A DNA stretch of 64,000 nucleotides from assembly GCA_933228675.1 (NCBI GenBank), contig OW121741.1:131763290-131827289 (forward strand). The letters run 5' to 3'. Source of the DNA: Stomorhina lunata. Lineage: Eukaryota > Arthropoda > Insecta > Diptera > Rhiniidae. A model generated the notes under the pieces. The model was not told the DNA's origin, made no database searches, and saw nothing but the letters and a program-made list of their open reading frames with translations. How positions within the stretch are numbered: position 1 is the stretch's first letter; every line of letters begins with the position of its first letter. Of the stretch, positions 58,287 through 64,000 are shown one piece after another. Both the position numbers and the translations under genes were made by a program.

Positions 58287-58516
58287 TAGTTTTATATAGA
58301 ATACATTCACATCTTTAGGCGTTGCTGGAAACTACGTCCCTGTTTTTTTTTGAGGATCAAATCTCTTGCTGTTTTTGAAGCTAGGGACGCTTACGCTTTT
58401 CATTCTGCTGCCTTGGCCAAAGCTAGAATAAGTGTAAAAGAAAATCAACATGTAACAAAAAATTCGATCAAACTTTTTATTTTTGCAATCGACCCATATT
58501 TTTGGCACTTTGTATG

Positions 58517-59939
58517 GTTGATCGTTGTTTGTTGTTATTGTTGCTTGTTTTCTAATGCAACTTAAAGTTCTTTGGATGTTGCACGAGTATCTTATATTTA
58601 AATGTATTTATGTAGACCAATTTTGAAGTGTTTTTTTTTCTTTTTGGTTTTGGTGGTAGGAAAAAAAGCGAATCGTAACGAAACGGCTAAAAGTAAACCA
58701 GTTCTAAATGTTTGGATAGGATACAAATATGTATCATATAGTAAGTATATGTCGGTTGGTATGTAAATTTTTTAATAGATATATTTGTTGGATTATAGTA
58801 TATGCTAGAGTAAGGTCTGATTCGTCTTACTCTATACTGGAACTTACATGCAACGTGTAAAACTATCATATAATTTGAATATTTGGCCTGCTTAAACTTC
58901 AATACTTCTAAGTAGTTAGAGTGAAGGATGGAGGGAGGGCGGAAAGGAAAGATCGAGGGACAGACGGTCTAACTACTAACTAACAAATGTGACGAGGAGT
59001 TTTCTGTTGTTGTTTCTATTTCTTAGTTGCATTTAAAAATTTTTCTTGAAAATGTTTTAACTATTGTTGCTGTTAGTTAATAGAGCCTTTTGTTGTTATA
59101 GCCTAAGTTTAGAGTTTAAGCTAAGCTCTCAAGCTCAAGCCAACATTTTCAGACCATGGATGAGTGTATGCTTAGGCACATTGGGCGGTCATTAGAATTC
59201 GAGCAATATAGAAGAAAAAAAATTTATTCAACAACATCGTTGCTGTCGTCGTCGTCGCCGTCATCTCGACAACATTTATGTTGGTTCGAATGTATGTTCA
59301 GCTTTAACTTAGCACGAAATAACAATGACGATATCGACCCACCTAAACTAGTTTTCAGTTCATTTTATAACCATATATTCATACGATTCATAACATTCGT
59401 ATATATTTATTTATATATAAAATTGTGAATAAGTAGATATATCTGTACAATATTGCTGGCTTTTAAGCTTTAAGATGTATTTCTTCTCTATTTCTTAAGA
59501 TTCAAGACTTTTTTTTATAAATTTTCATTGCAACAATCTTTGTTGCAGCATTTGAAAAAAAATTGTAGAAAAAAATACATCATCACATAGAAACGCTATT
59601 ACAGTGCCCGGACCACATTCTGTGCGCATGTTGCAACATCGTCAAAGATGAAAAATAAAACCAATACAAATAATCCACATATTTTCAGTTTTAACTTTGT
59701 TTTCATTTAAGAGATTTTCTTTCATTATCCTCTAAGTCAGTCGCATTAAAAAATGTTTTAGATTTGAGAAAGAAAAAACATCCATTCATGCGGGACGATC
59801 ATGTTTATTAGTTCATTAGATTAACAGAAATTTGTAAAATTTTTAGGATTTAAGCTTTTTTATGGGGAATATTATGAGGCTTTTTAATGATAATGCTTAA
59901 GAGGATTGTCTTAATTACTGTTTGCAATTTGTTTGGAAA
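58517..59939. other. Unassigned sequence with simple repeats
   Basis: No supported gene. GTCGTCGTCGTCGCCGTC at about 59243-59260 and TTGTTGTTATTGTTGC near 58525. A frame at 59156-59428 is built on the TCG run and has no domain. Confidence 0.4.
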
Positions 59940-60600
59940 GGTAGCCTTTTTCGGTTATGACTTAAGGCTAAATATGCAAATATATGCAGTTTATTTATAC
60001 ACCATTAGAAAGCTGAGACCTTAATCTTTAATCATTCATAAGAGGATTGAGTTAATTACTATTTAAAATTTGAGTTAAAAGATAAAATTTTTCTATAATG
60101 ACTTTGGGCTAAATATGCAAATATATGCATGTAATTTATACACCGTTGGAAAGCTAAGACCTCAGTTTTTAATACTCTTTAAATTTTCACCTAAATCTTA
60201 CTAACATAAGCACTCGCATTTACGATTTTGTAAACTTTTTCTAATTTTAAATCTTAAGGTAGAAACTCCATATATTGCTTGTATGCCTAATATGCAAATA
60301 TATGCAGATAATTTATATACCGTTAGAAAGCTAAGGCTTCACTCTTAAACTTGCTATACATTTGCTGTTACAGGCTTCTTAAATCTTTTCAACATAAGCA
60401 CTTGTATTTCCTATTTGGAAATTTTATTCTCATTTCAGTTCTTAAGGGAGACTTACTATATTTAGATTTAAGGCTAAATATGCAAATAAAAGCAAATGAT
60501 TTATATACTGTTAGAAAGTTAAGACTCCAGGCTTTAGTTCGCTATAAACTTTCTATTGTAACTTTCTTATGTCTTACCTAAATTAGTTTCGATTTTACGT
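59940..60600 (+). repeat. Degenerate relatives of the 789-bp array sub-block
   Basis: Four diverged blocks carry ATGCAAATATATGCA followed by TTTATACACCGTTAGAAAGC-like sequence near 59972, 60115, 60293 and 60480, spaced about 145-190 bases. The same core occurs twice per unit in the 53.4-58.5 kb array. Confidence 0.85.
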
Positions 60601-60791
60601 TATTATTTTTACCGTGTACAAATATTTAGATAACTATAACAATAAACTGATAAGAAAATTAATTTTTTTGATTAAATTAGGCTTTAAAATCTTCAAAGAC
60701 TTAAAGATATAAATACTCCTAATATTTACTTTATTTGTTTTGACCATTTCTTTTCCTTCAAACTACAAACATTTCTTTCCTTTCCTTCCAG

Positions 60792-60839
60792 AGATCGTGC
60801 CGAAAATTATTTATGGTCATATGTGGACAAGAGAGAAAG
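60792..60839 (+). other. Candidate 48-nt microexon of an unidentified host gene
   Basis: A long pyrimidine tract and AG (TTTCTTTCCTTTCCTTCCAG, ending 60791) is followed by 48 bases and then GTAATC, a plausible donor. The length is a multiple of three and all three frames are open; one reads DRAENYLWSYVDKRE, another IVPKIIYGHMWTREK. The segment is richer in G+C than its surroundings. No gene is recognised and no neighbouring exon is in the window, so this is a candidate only. Confidence 0.3.
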
Positions 60840-60841
60840 GT

Positions 60842-61254
60842 AATCTTTACTTACATATTTCTTAACATTTTTGTACTTGAAAATGAATTAGTAATGACAA
60901 AGTAAAAGTAGAAAACTAAATATTCCAAGGCAAAAGTTAAAACTTTGTTGAAAGGACTTTTCAAATCTCTTAAGCTTTGGAAAAATAATTTTTGTTATTA
61001 AAATTAATTTTCTTGGAAACATTAATTTTGTGAAAAAAAATTTTAATTTCAGTTTTTCAATTTGAAACAATTAAGATAGAAATCTTTTTTGTGTTAAACT
61101 TTTTTGCCTTTATCTTTGTAAGACAAATTTATTTTAGATTTTGATAAATCTTGAAAATTTGGAAGACAAAATATAGCAGAACTCAAATGGTTGGTCAGAA
61201 GATACCCTATACTTGTACATACCAAGCCTAAGATGAAACTTATAGCCAAAAATT
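60842..61254. other. Unassigned sequence
   Basis: No gene or repeat recognised before the 19-bp satellite. Confidence 0.4.
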
Positions 61255-62095
61255 TAATTTTCAGTGAAAATTTAATTTGTAGTCTAAAATTTAATTTTTA
61301 GTGAAAAATTGAATTTTTAGTGAAAAATTGAATTTTTAGTGAAAAATTGAATTTTCAGTAAAAAATTGAATTTTTTGGTAAAAAATTGAGTTTTTAGTGA
61401 AAAATTAATTTTTAAGGAAAAATTAAATTTTTAGTGAAAAATTAAATTTTTAGTGAAAAATTAAATTTTTAGTAAAAAATTTAATTTTTAGTGAAAAATT
61501 AAATTTTTAGTAAAAAATTTAATTTTTAGTGAAAAATTAAATTTTTAGTAAAAAATTAAATTTTTAGTAAAAAATTAAATTTTTAGTAAAAAATTAAATT
61601 TTTAGTGTAAAATTAAATTTTTAGTAAAAAATTGAATTTTTAGTGAAAAATGAAATTTATAGTAAAAATTAAATTTTTAGTGCAAAATTAAATTTTTAGT
61701 GAAAAACTAAATTGTCAGTGAAAATTTAATTTTGAATGAAAAATTTAATTTTAAGTTATAGATTAATTTTTTTTGGAAAAATTGAATTTTTAGTGAAAAA
61801 TTAAACTTTTAATCAAAAATTTAATTTTTAGTGAAAAATTTATTTTTTACTAAAAAATTTAATTTTTTACTGAAAAATTTAATTTTTTTACTGAAAATCG
61901 AACTAAATTTTTACTGAAAAATTAAATTTTTACTGAAAAGTTGAATTTTCAATACAAAATTTAATTTTAATAAAAAATTTAATTTTTATTGAAAAATTAA
62001 GTTTAAATTGAAAAATAAAAAATTTAATTTTAATAAAAAAATTAATTTTTGGTGAAAAATTAAGTTTTTATTGAAAAATTAAATTTTTATTGAAA
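61255..62095. repeat. 19-bp AT-rich satellite array
   Basis: Tandem GAAAAATTAAATTTTTAGT units with variants (AATTGAATTTTTAGT, AATTTAATTTTTACT). Units are most regular at 61420-61640 and decay to both sides. Confidence 0.95.
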
Positions 62096-62097
62096 AA

Positions 62098-63760
62098 TTT
62101 TAAACATAGACTAAGAAATATACCAAGACATAGACTAAGTCTTAAGTCTTTGTCTTAGTCTATGTCGTAGTCTATGTCTTAGTCTATGTCTTAGTCTATG
62201 TCTTAGTCTATGTCTTAGTCTATGTCTTAGTCTATGTCTTAGTCTATGTCTTAGTCTATGTCTTAGTCTATGTCTTAGTCTATGTCTTAGTCTATGTCTT
62301 AGTCTATGTCTTAGTCTATGTCTTAGTCTATGTCTTAGTCTATGTCTTAGTCTATGTCTTAGTCTATGTCTTAGTCTATGTCTTAGTCTATGTCTTAGTC
62401 TATGTCTTAGTCTATGTCTTAGTCTATGTCTTAGTCTATGTCTTAGTCTATGTCTTAGTCTATGTCTTAGTCTATGTCTTAGTCTATGTCTTAGTCTATG
62501 TCTTAGTCTATGTCTTAGTCTATGTCTTAGTCTATGTCTTAGTCTATGTCTTAGTCTATGTCTTAGTCTATGTCTTAGTCTATGTCTTAGTCTATGTCTT
62601 AGTCTATGTCTTAGTCTATGTCTTAGTCTATGTCTTAGTCTATGTCTTAGTCTATGTCTTAGTCTATGTCTTAGTCTATGTCTTAGTCTATGTCTTAGTC
62701 TATGTCTTAGTCTATGTCTTAGTCTATGTCTTAGTCTATGTCTTAGTCTATGTCTTAGTCTATGTCTTAGTCTATGTCTTAGTCTATGTCTTAGTCTATG
62801 TCTTAGTCTATGTCTTAGTCTATGTCTTAGTCTATGTCTTAGTCTATGTCTTAGTCTATGTCTTAGTCTATGTCTTAGTCTATGTCTTAGTCTATGTCTT
62901 AGTCTATGTCTTAGTCTATGTCTTAGTCTATGTCTTAGTCTATGTCTTAGTCTATGTCTTAGTCTATGTCTTAGTCTATGTCTTAGTCTATGTCTTAGTC
63001 TATGTCTTAGTCTATGTCTTAGTCTATGTCTTAGTCTATGTCTTAGTCTATGTCTTAGTCTATGTCTTAGTCTATGTCTTAGTCTATGTCTTAGTCTATG
63101 TCTTAGTCTATGTCTTAGTCTATGTCTTAGTCTATGTCTTAGTCTATGTCTTAGTCTATGTCTTAGTCTATGTCTTAGTCTATGTCTTAGTCTATGTCTT
63201 AGTCTATGTCTTAGTCTATGTCTTAGTCTATGTCTTAGTATATGTCTTAGTCTATGTCTTAGTCTATGTCTTAGTCTATGTCTTAGTCTATGTCTTAGTC
63301 TATGTCTTAGTCTATGTCTTAGTCTATGTCTTAGTCTATGCCTTAGTCTATGTCTTAGTCTATGTCTTAGTCTATGTCTTAGTCTATGTCTTAGTCTATG
63401 TCTTAGTCTATGTCTTAGTCTATGCCTTAGTCTATGCCTTAGTCTATGTCTTAGTCTATGTCTTAGTCTATATCTTAGTCTATGTCTTAGTCTATGTCTT
63501 AGTCTATGTCTATGTCTTAGTCTATGTCTTAGTCTATGTCTTAGTCTATGTCTTAGTCTATGTCTTAGTCTATGTCTTAGTCTATGTCTTAGTCTATGTC
63601 TTAGTCTATGTCTTAGTCTATGTTTTAGTCTATGTCTTAGTCTATGTCTTAGTCTGTGTCTTAGTCTATGTCTTTGTATATGTCTAAGACTAAGATAAAG
63701 ACTAAGATAGACTAAGAAATTGTATGGGACATGGACTATAACATAAATTAAGACATAGAC
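62098..63760. repeat. 12-bp satellite (TATGTCTTAGTC) array with inverted ends
   Basis: About 128 tandem copies of TATGTCTTAGTC. From about 62170 to 63235 no variant was seen; variants (A or C substitutions, one extra TATGTC near 63510) cluster in the last 450 bases. At both edges the motif appears in the opposite orientation (ACATAGACTAAG near 62103-62136 and GACTAAGATAGACTAAG to ACATAGACTAA near 63687-63762). It is open in the YVLV and CLSL frames but has no start codon or domain. Confidence 0.97.
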
Positions 63761-63762
63761 TA

Positions 63763-64000
63763 ACGGCAGAGGTTTTCCTAGCTGACATTGTTCTTAAGAT
63801 CATTTGAAAAGACTGGCAAATGTAGATCAGTAGATCTACTCTAATTTAGGTGTCAGAGTGATATACCGTAGGGCATCGAAAACATCTCGAAAAAGTTCTT
63901 ATGTCTTGTCCTGATTTTACACACATTAAATCGTTTCTTTATGAACATATCCACGAGTACATGATAAAATTGTTAAACGAATTTACAATTTTATTTGCAA
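63763..64000. other. Unassigned sequence at window end
   Basis: Nothing recognised in the last 240 bases. Confidence 0.4.

Larger units (their letters stand above)
53405..58516 (+). repeat. 789-bp tandem repeat array with two insertions
   Basis: GAGGATTAAAT(A/C)TCTTGCTG starts at 54162, 54951 and 56292, and GAGGATCAAATCTC near 58352; a diverged first unit starts near 53405. The 54162 to 54951 spacing is 789 bases. The third unit is longer because of a MITE (55189-55740) and the fourth because of DD37E copy 3 (56999-58286). Each unit holds two sub-blocks with GCAAATATATGCAGATGATT then TACACCGTTAGAAAGCT. No coding potential. Confidence 0.95.

Noticed and set aside
59156..59428. 90-residue frame with Ser-rich run
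   Set aside because: Based on a TCG trinucleotide run; no recognisable domain.
62148..63690. Continuous YVLV / CLSL frames across the 12-bp satellite
   Set aside because: No initiation codon in the open frames and the sequence is pure tandem repeat.
62148..63690. CRISPR-like array
   Set aside because: Direct repeats are contiguous with no spacers, and the genome is eukaryotic.

Overview
The window reads as a gene-poor, AT-rich stretch of an insect nuclear genome, most likely a fly (Diptera, possibly a calyptrate). The reasons are the mix of elements (BEL/Pao retrotransposon, P-type THAP transposase, Tc1/mariner DD37E elements, hAT-like terminal-repeat elements, non-LTR retrotransposons, a tRNA-like SINE), spliceosomal GT-AG introns, long A/T satellites and fly-style microsatellites. 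No bacterial operon, CRISPR array or rRNA gene is visible. The species call is inference. No complete host gene is recognisable; the window could be intronic or intergenic. The only possible host exon is a 48-base segment near 60.8 kb.

Layout. 0.9-4.6 kb: a hAT-like non-autonomous element with nested repeats. 5.3-7.4 kb: 29-bp satellite. 9.0-10.9 kb: tandem hAT-like elements. 12.7-14.0 kb: DD37E transposon copy 1. 14.1-18.2 kb: 30-bp satellite with leader. 20.7-22.8 kb: foldback and inverted-repeat elements around a broken intron-containing gene with a SAM-like domain. 23.7-25.7 kb: 5'-truncated non-LTR retrotransposon. 26.9-40.9 kb: BEL/Pao retrotransposon (minus strand) with two 427-bp LTRs that look identical and a CTTAC target duplication; its leader carries a P-type transposon on the plus strand. 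41.3-43.8 kb: decayed LINE. 44.3-45.6 kb: DD37E copy 2. 46.1-47.9 kb: SINE and second copy of a dispersed repeat also seen at 1.0-2.4 kb. 50.3-51.7 kb: second locus of the 30-bp satellite with the same leader. 53.4-58.5 kb: 789-bp tandem array carrying a MITE and DD37E copy 3. 59.9-60.6 kb: decayed relatives of that array. 61.3-62.1 kb: 19-bp satellite. 62.1-63.7 kb: very uniform 12-bp satellite.

Main biology. The best signal is a P-type transposase that can be spliced from nine exons with every junction in phase, giving about 785 residues with a THAP domain, a coiled coil and the conserved acidic residues. Because it lies in the leader of a BEL element whose two LTRs look identical, the P-type insertion should be young. 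The BEL element has an uninterrupted 1750-residue Gag-Pol and a second downstream ORF repeating the zinc-knuckle plus protease module, preceded by a good splice acceptor. The three DD37E copies are each broken in a different place. One of them sits in a tandem repeat whose sister units show the empty site.
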